Below are positions 8,533-17,129 of a DNA stretch of 64,000 nt, piece by piece. Position numbers and translations under genes: made by a program. Source of the DNA: an uncultured bacterium (GTDB lineage Bacteria; Vulcanimicrobiota; CADAWZ01); contig CADASF010000010.1 of the NCBI GenBank assembly GCA_902790465.1, positions 1 through 64,000 on the forward strand, read 5' to 3'. Under the pieces are notes generated by a model. That model did not search any database. It saw only the letters and a list, made by a program, of their open reading frames with translations, and was not told where the DNA came from. The stretch's first letter is position 1; every line of letters begins with the position of its first letter.

Positions 8533-8566
8533 AAAAAGACTGTGAAAAAAATTCGCAGTCTTTTTT
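8532..8566 (+). terminator. Rho-independent terminator after the toxin gene
   Basis: AAAAAAGACTG (8532-8542) pairs with CAGTCTTTTTT (8556-8566). It probably also serves the convergent SDR gene on the other strand. Confidence 0.85.
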
Positions 8567-8586
8567 ATTAAAACTAAAAAATATAT

Positions 8587-9399
8587 TTACAGTGCGTGTC
8601 CACCAGACACTTTTATTACTTGTCCAGTAAGCATTCTTGCCTGCTCACTTGCTAAAAATAATATAGTTTCTGCAATATCTTCTGGTTGAATTAATTTTCC
8701 CATTGGAATTAATGGAATAACTGTTTTTTCCAAATCTTCATCAATCCATCCTGTTTGAGTTGGACCAGGTGCGACACAATTTACAGTAATTCCATACTTT
8801 CCAACCTCAAGAGCAATACTACGAGTAAGTGCTTCTAAAGTTGCTTTACTCGCTCCATAAGTAATTTGACCAGCAAAAATTTGAGATGAGTCTGTAGAAA
8901 TATTTATAATTCTTCCATAATCACCACGGTGATTAATCAATTCCTTCATCATCAAAATGCTTCCTCGAACATTGACTGCAAATGTATCATCAATGACATT
9001 TTGAGTGATTTTTTCTATTGTATCAAAACCATTTTCATCATCGACAGCAGCATTATTAACCAAAATATCTATTCTTCCGTATCGTTCAATAACATTCGAA
9101 TAAATTTTCTTTACAGATTCCTCATTGGAAATATCGTCTTCCAAAATAATATAATCTGCATTCATTCCTTTTAGTTTGATTTCTACAATATCTGCATTTC
9201 CTGCATTAGCTTTGTAATATCTATCTACACCATTTTTATCAGTCTTATTCTTATCAAATGGTCTAAAAACTTTTTTATATATTAAGACAACCTTTGCACC
9301 TTCACGAGCAAAAGCAAATGCTGTTATTGCTCCAATGCCTTGTGGATTATTAGCCCCAGTAATTATAGCAACTCGATTTTCTAATCCGTAATTAATCAT
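8587..9399 (-). CDS. Short-chain dehydrogenase/reductase
   Basis: 270 residues, the classical SDR length. The Rossmann glycine motif is TGANNPQGIG at 14-23, the NNAA motif is at 115-118, and the catalytic set is Ser168-Tyr181-Lys185 (YGASK). The C-terminal GQVIKVSGGHAL is typical of FabG-like reductases. The family oxidises or reduces alcohol/ketone groups with NAD(P). An insertion of about 30 residues after beta-2 (RPFDKNKTDKNGVDRYYKA) is longer than in FabG and is seen in a subset of SDRs annotated as 3-ketoacyl-ACP reductase-like; the substrate is unknown. Monocistronic, leftward, with a terminator-like hairpin upstream. Confidence 0.9.
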   Translation of the reverse strand: MINYGLENRVAIITGANNPQGIGAITAFAFAREGAKVVLIYKKVFRPFDKNKTDKNGVDRYYKANAGNADIVEIKLKGMNADYIILEDDISNEESVKKIYSNVIERYGRIDILVNNAAVDDENGFDTIEKITQNVIDDTFAVNVRGSILMMKELINHRGDYGRIINISTDSSQIFAGQITYGASKATLEALTRSIALEVGKYGITVNCVAPGPTQTGWIDEDLEKTVIPLIPMGKLIQPEDIAETILFLASEQARMLTGQVIKVSGGHAL

Positions 9400-9480
9400 A
9401 ATCTTACCTCGTCAAATAAAAATCTGTTTCACCTTGAAAATAAAATTATTCTACAAATGCCGATTTTATCTTGCTTTTCG

Positions 9481-9544
9481 GTAAAAATTTAGGGCTTGCT
9501 GGTAAAGTCTATTTTGGCTAATATGAAGTTTACCAACAAGCCCT
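9481..9544 (-). terminator. Terminator hairpin downstream of the glycosyltransferase
   Basis: AGGGCTTGCTGGTAAA (9491-9506) pairs with TTTACCAACAAGCCCT (9529-9544) with one mismatch. Read leftward it is followed by AAATTTTTAC. It lies between the glycosyltransferase stop (9848) and the SDR start (9399) and could also attenuate SDR transcription. Confidence 0.7.
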
Positions 9545-9732
9545 AATTAGAATCTCATTAAAATAAATGAAAACAAAATTTTGCAATTAATATTATTCCA
9601 ATAAATACTAAAAGTTGAAAAATAAATACTATAAACTCTACAATTGATGCTACATGTTCAATATTATTTAAGAAATTATCAAAATTTCTTTTTTATTCAT
9701 TTTCCCTAATTAGAACCTCATTAAAATAAAGT
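9541..9732. repeat. Direct repeat pair CCCTAATTAGAAYCTCATTA in a gene-free region
   Basis: CCCTAATTAGAATCTCATTA (9541-9560, then AAATAAA) recurs at 9704-9723 with one change. The 430 bp between 9400 and 9847 otherwise shows only the terminator hairpin and AT-rich sequence; no gene is seen. Confidence 0.6.
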
Positions 9733-9847
9733 GAAATTGCGGATAACAACACCATTGATATGGACATTCTTGGTATAAGTTACTCACTAGTTCTCTTCTT
9801 TAGGTAATCAATACATCTGAAATCCTCATTTTTTCAAATTTACTTTT

Positions 9848-11182
9848 TTAGTTTTTTAATGGTTTTAAAAATATTTGTCCATTTATTGTAGTTTGAAGAC
9901 CTATTCTTTTTAAATTAAAATCGTTAACAGTAACTTCTATATTATGAAGCAATATAGACAATGCCCTATTCCAAGTGAATTGTTTGGCAGTTTCAAGACC
10001 TGTATTTCTTATTTCTTCTCTTAATTGCGAATTTTGTAATATATCACATATTGCATTTTTTAATTCTTCGGGGTTTTCAGAATTAGTTCTTATTGAATTT
10101 TTATTGTTTATAGCATAATCTTCGCCTGTACAGCCAAGAATTGGAAGTCCTTTTTTAGCCATTACTTCGAGACCAACTATTCCAAATGGTTCATAAGTTG
10201 AATTTGCAAAAACGAGATCAGCTGTTCCGTATAGAAGCATCAAAAATTCCTCAGGGATAAAGAAATCCATCTCAATAATATCGAAATGTGAATATTTTTT
10301 GAAAGTAGATATGATTGATGACAATGTTGGATTTTTTATATTTACGGTAACATATTTTAAGCCGAGTTCGAGTATTTTATATATAACTTCTGTACGATAT
10401 GGTTGAGCTCCACCTCTCATCAAAAAGTGAGGTCTCAATCCCTCTTTTTTTAATAGTGAAATTGTTTCTATTGCACAAATCCAATTTTTATCTGAATCAT
10501 AGCGTGCTACTTTTTGGACGATTATCCCATCAAAGCAATTTTTAATTGCTTCTTTTGCTGTCAAATCAGGTTCACCTATTATACGCTGTGGTATTCCATT
10601 TGGAATTGGTATTGAATCAACAGAGTAAATATCTTTCATTCTCTTTTTCATAAATTTACTCACTGTCGTAATTGTGCATATTTCATACAATTTTTTAATA
10701 TCAACACCATTTAAACCATATTCGTTATTAACATTCCAATATATAACGCAGTAATCTCTGAGATCTTTTTTGCGTAATAATTCATCAAGTATTATAACAC
10801 TTTCTGACATTTGCCAATCTTCTGCCAAAATAGCTGTTAAAATACCTTTTTGGGCATTTGGAATAACAATTTCGTCGATAATTTCTTGTGGAACGATTTT
10901 ATTCCACTCCTCTATTTTTTCTTTTTCTCTGTCGTAAATTCCAGAAGATTCACTGCTTATATTTTTGCATTTTCTGTGATATGTGATATTTCCGATAGTA
11001 GTATTTTCTGGAAGATATGGATCGCCAACAAAAAAAGTGTGAACCTTGTAATTTTCTTCACTTATTACTTTAGCCAGTTCCATTATTCGAGTACCAAGAC
11101 CGCCAACAAGCGAATATTTATCTGGTCCTTCGAATGACATCAGTACAAAAACTACATTTTCTTTTGAAAATAAATTCGACAT
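9848..11182 (-). CDS. Glycosyltransferase, GT4/GT5 type (GT-B fold)
   Basis: 444 residues. The N-terminal domain begins with NVVFVLMSFEGPDKY and GGLGTR at 27-32, like the K-x-G-G-L loop of starch/glycogen synthases. The C-terminal domain carries ADLVFANSTYEPFGIVGLEV, the E-x7-E donor-binding motif of GT4/GT5 retaining enzymes. RGGAQPYRTEVIYKILELGL marks the sugar-nucleotide side. The family transfers a sugar from a nucleotide sugar to a glycan or glycogen-like acceptor; the acceptor here is unknown. No signal peptide or membrane segment. It stands alone, leftward, with a terminator after it, so context adds nothing to the substrate. Confidence 0.85.
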   Translation of the reverse strand: MSNLFSKENVVFVLMSFEGPDKYSLVGGLGTRIMELAKVISEENYKVHTFFVGDPYLPENTTIGNITYHRKCKNISSESSGIYDREKEKIEEWNKIVPQEIIDEIVIPNAQKGILTAILAEDWQMSESVIILDELLRKKDLRDYCVIYWNVNNEYGLNGVDIKKLYEICTITTVSKFMKKRMKDIYSVDSIPIPNGIPQRIIGEPDLTAKEAIKNCFDGIIVQKVARYDSDKNWICAIETISLLKKEGLRPHFLMRGGAQPYRTEVIYKILELGLKYVTVNIKNPTLSSIISTFKKYSHFDIIEMDFFIPEEFLMLLYGTADLVFANSTYEPFGIVGLEVMAKKGLPILGCTGEDYAINNKNSIRTNSENPEELKNAICDILQNSQLREEIRNTGLETAKQFTWNRALSILLHNIEVTVNDFNLKRIGLQTTINGQIFLKPLKN

Positions 11183-11341
11183 ATTTTAACCCCATTTTTA
11201 GTCATGTTTGAGAATGATTTATCAAAATATATTTTCTTTTTATATATCTTTTTCCTTTTATCTTTTTATATTGCTTTTTAAAAAAATATAGTATAAAATA
11301 TAACTTGTACTTAGTAATATTTTTTACAGAGAGATAAAAAT

Positions 11342-11962
11342 ATGGAAGACGAAATTAAATTTCAAGATGTAAAAATTCCATTTGGAATTAATAAAAATTT
11401 TATAACTAAAAAAGATGATAATTTTATTATAAATTCTAAATTTGGTGGAGATTTTTTTCCAAATAAAACAAAAAAAATAATAGAAACAACTGCACAAATA
11501 TCTTTCGGTATATATATTATACTAATGTTTGTTATATTATTTCTTTATAATAATGAAAGATTATCTATTGAGGTTGTAATTTATTGTATTTTACCATTTA
11601 TTTTTATGGGAATATTATTTCCTTCTTGGTATTCATTAACTTCTATTAAAACACAATTCATTTTTTCTTCTAATGGAATTGATATAAATTCACAAAAAGG
11701 CAAAATATTTATATTTAAAGAAGATATAGACAGTGTTAAAATTTCAATAGATAAAAAAACTCATAAAGGAAATGATTTTTATTTTTATTCTATTGTTCTA
11801 AATTTTAAAAAAAGGATAGATATTCCATATATCTATGAAAAAAAATATTCAGCAAAAATTCTTGAAGAATATAATTTTTATGATGGTGAAGATACTCGAA
11901 CAAAGTTTATTTTAGTTTCATATATTGTTCAAGAAATAAGAAAAGCACTCGAATTATATTGA
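11342..11962 (+). CDS. Two-TM membrane protein with C-terminal PH-like beta domain (paralogue family, member 1)
   Basis: 206 residues. The layout is a short soluble N-terminus (KFQDVKIPFGINKNFI), two adjacent membrane segments (about 57-77 and 82-104), then a beta-rich domain with IFSSNGIDINSQKGKIFIFK followed by EDIDSVKI. The chain ends YIVQEIRKALEL. The same order is seen in the products at 12023, 20061, 41481 and 41993. The fold resembles membrane-anchored bacterial PH-like domains, but this is pattern recognition only. Function unknown. The next gene is its closest relative and lies 60 bp downstream, so the pair is probably a tandem duplication in one operon. Confidence 0.8.
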   Translation: MEDEIKFQDVKIPFGINKNFITKKDDNFIINSKFGGDFFPNKTKKIIETTAQISFGIYIILMFVILFLYNNERLSIEVVIYCILPFIFMGILFPSWYSLTSIKTQFIFSSNGIDINSQKGKIFIFKEDIDSVKISIDKKTHKGNDFYFYSIVLNFKKRIDIPYIYEKKYSAKILEEYNFYDGEDTRTKFILVSYIVQEIRKALELY

Positions 11963-12022
11963 AAATAGCTTAATTTGGTAATATTTTAGATATTTGCAGA
12001 CTATTTTTTAAAAGGAAAAAAT

Positions 12023-12727
12023 ATGATGTTAAATAAAGAAATAGAATTAAAAGATGTAAAATCTCCTTTGGGAATGGCTAAAGATATAATAGATAAAAAT
12101 TCAGAATCGAATAAATTTATAATAAATGAACCAATTGGAAGCAATTTTTTCCCAAAGCATAGAATTACTACTTTTAGGGCAATATTGTCTATTTTAATAG
12201 GACTTGCAAGTTTTTATTTTTTTACTGTAATTGACAAAATTTTATATAAAATATTGAAAATTAATCACTGTCTTTCAATATTAATTCTTTGTATTTTATT
12301 TTTTCTTGTACTTTATATTGTTGGTAAATTTACAAGCAATAAAACTAAACTTATATTTTCTTCTGATGGAATGAATATAAATTCGAGAAGTGGATCATTA
12401 TTTATCCCCAAAGATGATATAGAAAATGTTTTTGTAAAAGAAACACAAAGCGTAAAAATTAAGAATAAAAATATTCAATATGATGTTTCGGTAAAATGTA
12501 AGAAACCTGAATATATTCAATACGATATTATCTTAAAATTCAAAAAACCTGTACATAATCCTTATTCAAAAGAAGATAAAAGTGAAATAAAATTACTCCA
12601 AGAATTTCAAATCAAAAGTTACTTTTTTTATATTCCAGATTTAAAATATAAAGACATAGAAAATACAAGAAATTTCACATATTATATCGTTCAAGAAATA
12701 AAAAAAGCACTCAATATTATAACATAA
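12023..12727 (+). CDS. Two-TM membrane protein with C-terminal PH-like beta domain (member 2)
   Basis: 234 residues, paralogous to the product of 11342-11962. Both start with ELKDVKSPLGMAKD-like sequence, then an FFP motif before the first membrane segment. Membrane segments are at about 58-76 and 85-106. The beta domain has LIFSSDGMNINSRSGSLFIP and KDDIENVFV; an insert after it repeats itself (YDVSVKCKKPEYIQ, then YDIILKFKKPVHN), which looks like an internal duplication of one strand. It ends YYIVQEIKKALNI. AAAGG lies about 8 nt before the ATG at 12023. Function unknown. Confidence 0.8.
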   Translation: MMLNKEIELKDVKSPLGMAKDIIDKNSESNKFIINEPIGSNFFPKHRITTFRAILSILIGLASFYFFTVIDKILYKILKINHCLSILILCILFFLVLYIVGKFTSNKTKLIFSSDGMNINSRSGSLFIPKDDIENVFVKETQSVKIKNKNIQYDVSVKCKKPEYIQYDIILKFKKPVHNPYSKEDKSEIKLLQEFQIKSYFFYIPDLKYKDIENTRNFTYYIVQEIKKALNIIT

Positions 12728-12850
12728 ACAGTGGCTGTGAAAAAACTATAAATGAGTAATTTTGTGAGATGCCTTTTTAGAAAATCAATTTTTGTTATTA
12801 ACTTTTCCGTTACTCCCTCTTTACCACCAACAAGTTGCGAAAGCAGATAA

Positions 12851-12894
12851 AAAAAAGCCTGCAAATTTGACTATTCATTCACAGACTTTTTAAA
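12851..12894 (-). terminator. Terminator of the FAD-binding subunit gene
   Basis: Read leftward, AAAAAGTCTG pairs with CAGGCTTTTTT across a loop of about 20 nt, starting just after the stop at 12898. Confidence 0.6.
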
Positions 12895-12897
12895 ATT

Positions 12898-14184
12898 TTA
12901 TCTTTGATTTTCTTTTTGGTATTCTTTGATTGCTCTTAACAAGTTGTCAAAATTTATATCTTTGTCAACAACTTTCACAATCTTTTTAATATCTTCAGCC
13001 TTCAAAATCGGATTTTCTCTGACTATTTCATAAAATAGCATTACTATCTCTTTTAAATATTTTTTACTATCACTTACTTTATATTTTTCTAAAGATTTAA
13101 AAAGTTTATATGCTGTTGAATCTTCGAAAGTCAAGAGATATTCGATTGTTTCAATATGTTCATCTTTTGCTTCTATCGAAAATATATTTCTTGTGTCAAC
13201 AACTCTTCCATTAAATATTACATAAGGTGTCTCTGTTATATCTTCTTCGTAAAAAAGTGTAAATAATGATTTCTTATCAGTTGTGAAAAATGTGTGCATT
13301 TTTTCATCAACAGTAGAATTTATCATTATTTCTTCATCAGGATTTCTTCCAAACTCGAGCAATTCAAAAATATATTTTTTAAAATCTAATTCTTGACGAG
13401 CACATTCAAAAACTAATTTATTTGTTGATAATATTTTTCCAAAAATTTCATCATTACTTAAAGAAAGAGAATATTCACCTAAAAACAATGGATAGTCTGA
13501 ACAAGCTGATTCTGCAAATCTAATTTTATTGTCTTCTGTAACAAGTGCAACCAAATTTACAAGACTTTCATAGTCATTGTTCAAATCTTCAGTAGTTCTT
13601 AAAATTTTTGCAGGTGAATTAAAATATTTGTTAGGAATTTCTATTGACTCAACAAATAACAAATCATTTCTTATTATTGAATTATCTTCACTTTCTTTAA
13701 TATCTTTTTTATAATATTCTTTTGAGTAAAATTCAGAAACAGAAAGAGTTGTTATTTCCCCATTAGAATCCCTCATTTTTACAGAGGCATAAGCAACCAA
13801 TAAAACAGGAGCAATTATACTATTCTTGGGATCAAATAAATTTCCACCTATTGTTGCCATATTTCTTATAGGTCTTGACGGAACTTCTAATGCTGAATCT
13901 ACAAGAATTTCAAATTCATCATTTATATAGTCATTTTCTGTAATCTCTGTAAGTGTAACTGCTGATCCTATGCTTAAAATTTCTTCTTCATATTTATAGT
14001 TGATTTCTTTTAGTTCCTCAATTTTTTTTATATCAACTATAAAATTTGGATAAATTCCTTTAAGTGCAAAATCTCCTATTGAAGATGTACCACCAGCTAA
14101 AATTTCTACAGTATCATTAGTTTTTTCTTTTTCAGCCAAAAAATTATATAATTCTTCTTTTGAATTTGGAGTAAAAAATTTCAT
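12898..14184 (-). CDS. FAD-binding molybdopterin dehydrogenase-type protein (orphan, extended)
   Basis: 428 residues. The first 290 match the FAD-binding subunit of molybdenum hydroxylases (CoxM/XdhB type): EILAGGTSSIGDF near the N-terminus and PIRNMATIGGNLFDPKN in the middle, both FAD-contacting loops. About 130 extra C-terminal residues (from roughly 300) have no family I recognise. No large molybdopterin subunit or 2Fe-2S partner is adjacent, and the second flavin loop is less conserved than in the true subunit at 29743. It overlaps no gene; the metallo-hydrolase stop is 10 bp upstream, so the two are co-transcribed. It may serve a hydroxylase encoded elsewhere, or have become a stand-alone flavoprotein. 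Confidence 0.8.
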   Translation of the reverse strand: MKFFTPNSKEELYNFLAEKEKTNDTVEILAGGTSSIGDFALKGIYPNFIVDIKKIEELKEINYKYEEEILSIGSAVTLTEITENDYINDEFEILVDSALEVPSRPIRNMATIGGNLFDPKNSIIAPVLLVAYASVKMRDSNGEITTLSVSEFYSKEYYKKDIKESEDNSIIRNDLLFVESIEIPNKYFNSPAKILRTTEDLNNDYESLVNLVALVTEDNKIRFAESACSDYPLFLGEYSLSLSNDEIFGKILSTNKLVFECARQELDFKKYIFELLEFGRNPDEEIMINSTVDEKMHTFFTTDKKSLFTLFYEEDITETPYVIFNGRVVDTRNIFSIEAKDEHIETIEYLLTFEDSTAYKLFKSLEKYKVSDSKKYLKEIVMLFYEIVRENPILKAEDIKKIVKVVDKDINFDNLLRAIKEYQKENQR

Positions 14185-14194
14185 GTTCTATTCC

Positions 14195-14863
14195 CTATTT
14201 GTTATATTCAAAGACATCATTTGCTTTCATTATGACAACTTTTGTGTTGCTATCTTTTTCTACTTTTTGCTTGAAATCTTCGGGGTCTTGTGCTATTAGT
14301 GGGAATGTGTTATAGTGCATTGGAATTACAATTTTTGGATTTACAAGTTTTGTTGCAACTATAGCATCTTCGGGTCCCATTGTGTATTTGTCGCCTATTG
14401 GGCAGAGAAGTACATCGACTGGAGTTTGTTTTGCGATCAATTCCATATCACCAAAAAGACCTGTATCTCCTGTGTGATATACTGTTATTCCGTCAATGTT
14501 AAAAATAAAGCCACAGGGATTGCCAGTTGCTGTACCGTCTGGAGTTGAATTTCCGTGAAAAGCTGTTACATATTTTATGAAACCAAAATCAAATTTTATC
14601 TTGCCACCAATATGTCCGTCTATTGTCTTACAACCTTTTTTAGCAAAATAATTTGCAAGCTCAAAAACAGCCATTATAGGAATATCATTCTTTTTTGCTA
14701 TTTTTTCGGAATCGCCAATGTGGTCTCCGTGTCCATGTGAAACTGCAATCAATGTTGGTTTCTTTTCTGCCATTTTTGGAGAAATCATCATTGGATCAAC
14801 TAAAATTCTGTTATTGTTTGATTCGAGTAAAAAAGAAGAATGACCGCCATAATAAATTTTCAT
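14195..14863 (-). CDS. UPF0173-type metal-dependent hydrolase (metallo-beta-lactamase fold)
   Basis: 222 residues, the usual UPF0173 (YtkL) length. The metal-binding motif H43-x-H45-x-D47-H48 is in SHGHGDHIG; further ligands are the His in AFHGNS, the Asp in YHTGDTG and the His in IPMHYNT. The family is a cytoplasmic metallo-beta-lactamase-fold hydrolase; substrates are not established. GNPCGFIFNIDGITVYHTGD is strongly family-typical. It is the first gene of a leftward pair with the FAD-binding protein. Confidence 0.93.
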   Translation of the reverse strand: MKIYYGGHSSFLLESNNNRILVDPMMISPKMAEKKPTLIAVSHGHGDHIGDSEKIAKKNDIPIMAVFELANYFAKKGCKTIDGHIGGKIKFDFGFIKYVTAFHGNSTPDGTATGNPCGFIFNIDGITVYHTGDTGLFGDMELIAKQTPVDVLLCPIGDKYTMGPEDAIVATKLVNPKIVIPMHYNTFPLIAQDPEDFKQKVEKDSNTKVVIMKANDVFEYNK

Positions 14864-15025
14864 ACCACTGCCCCCTTTATTTTTTAAACAACTTCTAAAT
14901 ATTTTCTTTATTTATTTTTAATATCCCTTTTATAAAAAAAACTGAAATTATAAAAAATATTAAATGTATTTGAATAGAATATAAAGAATAGATATATGTG
15001 TAATTTTTGAAAATTAGTTTAAAAA

Positions 15026-15058
15026 TGACAGATTCTGTCAATAGATATATGTTATAAT
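15026..15058 (+). promoter_or_regulatory. EcsC-gene promoter with TGACA-N5-TGTCA operator
   Basis: TGACAGATTCTGTCA at 15026-15040 is a perfect palindrome around its central T. TATAAT stands at 15053-15058 and the gene starts at 15091. Related 15-mers lie upstream of two tubulin-like genes (45204, 48673), the Hsp70-like operon (58040) and the small-protein pair (36427). Confidence 0.7.
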
Positions 15059-15090
15059 CTAAGGTGAAATATAAAAAAATTGGGGGAAAA

Positions 15091-15819
15091 ATGGATATTA
15101 TAAAAAAAGGTGTTGACATTGAAAAAATTGTAAAACAAGCGAGTAAACTTCCACTTGTAAAAATTAACAGAGAAGAATTTTTAGAAAAAGAGTTAAAAAA
15201 ATATTGTTCTGAAGAAACTATCCAAAAGGCTATAGAAACAACTCCAAGAAAAGCAGGAATATCAAAAGAGTTAATAAATACAATAGCAGATAATTGCATA
15301 AATTATGAAACAAATAAAGTCAGTGCTATATCTTTTGCTGCAGGAATACCTGGTGGTTTTGCAATGTTGGGTACAATTCCAGCTGATCTCGCTCAATATT
15401 TTGGACATATAATCAGAATTGCCCAAAAATTGGGATATATATATGGCTGGAGAGAAATAGAATCAGTAGAAGATAACCTTGATTCTGAGTCATCAAATAT
15501 AATATTAATATTTATGGGAATAATGTTTGGAATCGAAGGAGCAAGTGGCACTGTTAGTAAAATTGCTTCACAGATGGCAGCAGCAAATGCAGGCAGACAT
15601 CTTGCAAAAATAATAGCAAAACAAGCTGGTTTTAAAGTTGTACAAGATATTCTAAAAAAGATTGGAATTAAAGTCAATCAAAAATTATTGGGGCAATTTC
15701 TTTCAAAATCTATTCCAGTTTTAGGTGGAGCTATATCAGGAGGTATAACTTATGCCTCTTATAAACCAATGTGTTATAAACTAAAAGATGCTCTCTCAAA
15801 ATGTCCACAAGCTGAATAA
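15091..15819 (+). CDS. EcsC-family-like protein
   Basis: 242 residues from the ATG at 15091, preceded by TGGGGG; an upstream in-frame ATG at 15064 would place that ribosome site inside the gene. The centre reads FAAGIPGGFAMLGTIPADLAQYFGHII, which matches the PGG...PADL signature of EcsC-like proteins. Amphipathic or hydrophobic helices follow (IILIFMGIMFGIEGA and IPVLGGAISGGITYASY). EcsC is a poorly characterised, probably membrane-associated protein first seen beside an ABC transporter in Bacillus; there is no transporter here. Single gene with its own promoter, operator and terminator. The shared operator suggests a link to the tubulin/Hsp70 system. Confidence 0.75.
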   Translation: MDIIKKGVDIEKIVKQASKLPLVKINREEFLEKELKKYCSEETIQKAIETTPRKAGISKELINTIADNCINYETNKVSAISFAAGIPGGFAMLGTIPADLAQYFGHIIRIAQKLGYIYGWREIESVEDNLDSESSNIILIFMGIMFGIEGASGTVSKIASQMAAANAGRHLAKIIAKQAGFKVVQDILKKIGIKVNQKLLGQFLSKSIPVLGGAISGGITYASYKPMCYKLKDALSKCPQAE

Positions 15820-15837
15820 CTCTTTGAATGGAACTAA

Positions 15838-15886
15838 AAAACTCTTTGTGCTAAATATTTTTTAGATATTTAGCACAAAGAGTTTT
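15838..15886. terminator. Bidirectional terminator
   Basis: AAAACTCTTTGTGCTAAATA (from 15838) pairs perfectly with the complement at 15866-15886, then a T run. It separates the rightward EcsC gene from the leftward gene at 15905. Confidence 0.9.
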
Positions 15887-15904
15887 TTTTTATACATATA
15901 TAGT

Positions 15905-16513
15905 TTATACTTGATAATTTGACTCATTATCTGAATTGTTTGTTGAAGAATTGGCAACACTTGCATTTAAAGCCCACATCATAAAACTTCCTACAGTTAC
16001 AGCAAAAAGCATAAAAAATATAAAAAATCTATTTTTTTTGTCTCTTTCCTTTTTAGAAATTTTATTTAAAACTTCCCTATTTTTAGCAGATTGAGTTAGT
16101 AAATCTTGATAACTCATTTTTGAAGTCTGAAAATTCCCATAACCATCTTTAAAAACTGTAACTTTTTTTATATCACCAATTTTTAAAGGCTCTATAGGCT
16201 TTGTATTATAACTAAATTCTATTGATTTTGTCTTATATTTTACATTATCTATAAAATATTCCAATGTATAATTATATGATTTTCCTACTTTTTCTCCATA
16301 AGATGTAACATCACTTTCTGTTACTTCTGTAACTTTTGCATCTATCTGGCGAATATCATCTGATTTGGAATAATTTTTATATTCTTCGTTATTTTCATAA
16401 AGTCCCCAAATACCAACAAGTATAAAAATTCCACAAACAAACATTAAAAAAATTTTGGCAAAAATAACATTGTCTTTAGTTATTGGTATTTGTTTCCTAT
16501 AGTGAAAGTGCAT
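15905..16513 (-). CDS. DUF3592-type membrane protein (member 1)
   Basis: 202 residues with a membrane segment at about 22-40 and another at about 165-185. Between them is a beta-rich extracytoplasmic domain with VEAKV-like DAKVTEVTESDV, YTLEYFIDNVKYKTKS and PLKIGDIKKVTVFKD, the GD-x-hydrophobic pattern of DUF3592. The product at 39367 is a clear paralogue with the same order. Function of the family is unknown. No co-directional neighbour within 500 bp. The 545 bp upstream hold repeats only. Confidence 0.8.
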   Translation of the reverse strand: MHFHYRKQIPITKDNVIFAKIFLMFVCGIFILVGIWGLYENNEEYKNYSKSDDIRQIDAKVTEVTESDVTSYGEKVGKSYNYTLEYFIDNVKYKTKSIEFSYNTKPIEPLKIGDIKKVTVFKDGYGNFQTSKMSYQDLLTQSAKNREVLNKISKKERDKKNRFFIFFMLFAVTVGSFMMWALNASVANSSTNNSDNESNYQV

Positions 16514-16753
16514 TTTTCATTTTCTCCTCTGTTTTTTTAGCGTTATTGGTTTAGTCGTTGTGTTAATTCGTCAGTTAAATAATTTGAATGAGCAACTTTT
16601 TGCTGTACGGTCCAATACAGTATTTTTTCTCGTAGTCTTATTACTTTAACGGAAATCAATTTTTGTTATTAATTTTGCTTTTATAAATAATTTTCAAAAA
16701 TACGATACAATGTTAATATTTTTTATTTTGTAGCTGTAAGGCGGGCATTTTCG

Positions 16754-16852
16754 CTCCTTTGCAAGCAAAGGAGATTGGCCATTGGAACTGAATCAGTTTT
16801 TTTCGTTGTAGATATAAAGAATGAGATGTTAATTATCGAAAAAAAAACTGTC
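16754..16852. other. Two hairpins in a 545-bp gene-free region
   Basis: CTCCTTTGC/GCAAAGGAG (16754-16773) is a perfect 9-bp stem with a 2-nt loop. CAGTTTTTTTCG near 16793 pairs with CGAAAAAAAAACTG near 16840. The region 16514-17058 also has a diverged element end (CGTTGTGTTAATTCG near 16556) and a half core at 16974-17019. No gene is seen. Confidence 0.45.
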
Positions 16853-16973
16853 TGAAGTGAATGCCTTATTGCTAAAATAAAAAAATAGTATTTTTGAAAA
16901 TTATTATGAACTAAAAAAATTGATTTCCGTCACCCTTCTTGAAAAAAAACTCTTTAAGTGTTTATTTCGTTTC

Positions 16974-17019
16974 TTTGCAATGACATCGCCCCTAAATAGA
17001 GGCTATTTTTGTATATTTA
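16974..17019 (+). repeat. Fragment of the dispersed repeat
   Basis: TTTGCAATGACATCGCCCCT followed by AAATAGAGGCTATTTTTGTA matches the right part of the element at 63321-63420. Confidence 0.6.
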
Positions 17020-17033
17020 CCAAGCGACCTATG

Positions 17034-17129
17034 GAACTTCTATTATTTGCTCCATTGTTTAGCCTTTTTCCCATAACCACCAACCAGAGCTATCCCAAGA
17101 ACTTCTATTATTTGCTCCATTGTTTAGCC
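17034..17129. repeat. Exact 31-bp direct duplication at the 3' end of the LRR gene
   Basis: The 31 bp starting GAACTTCTATTATTTGCTCC at 17034-17064 are identical at 17099-17129. The offset of 65 bp is not a multiple of three; the LRR stop codon (17059-17061) falls in the first copy, read in another frame. Confidence 0.9.
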
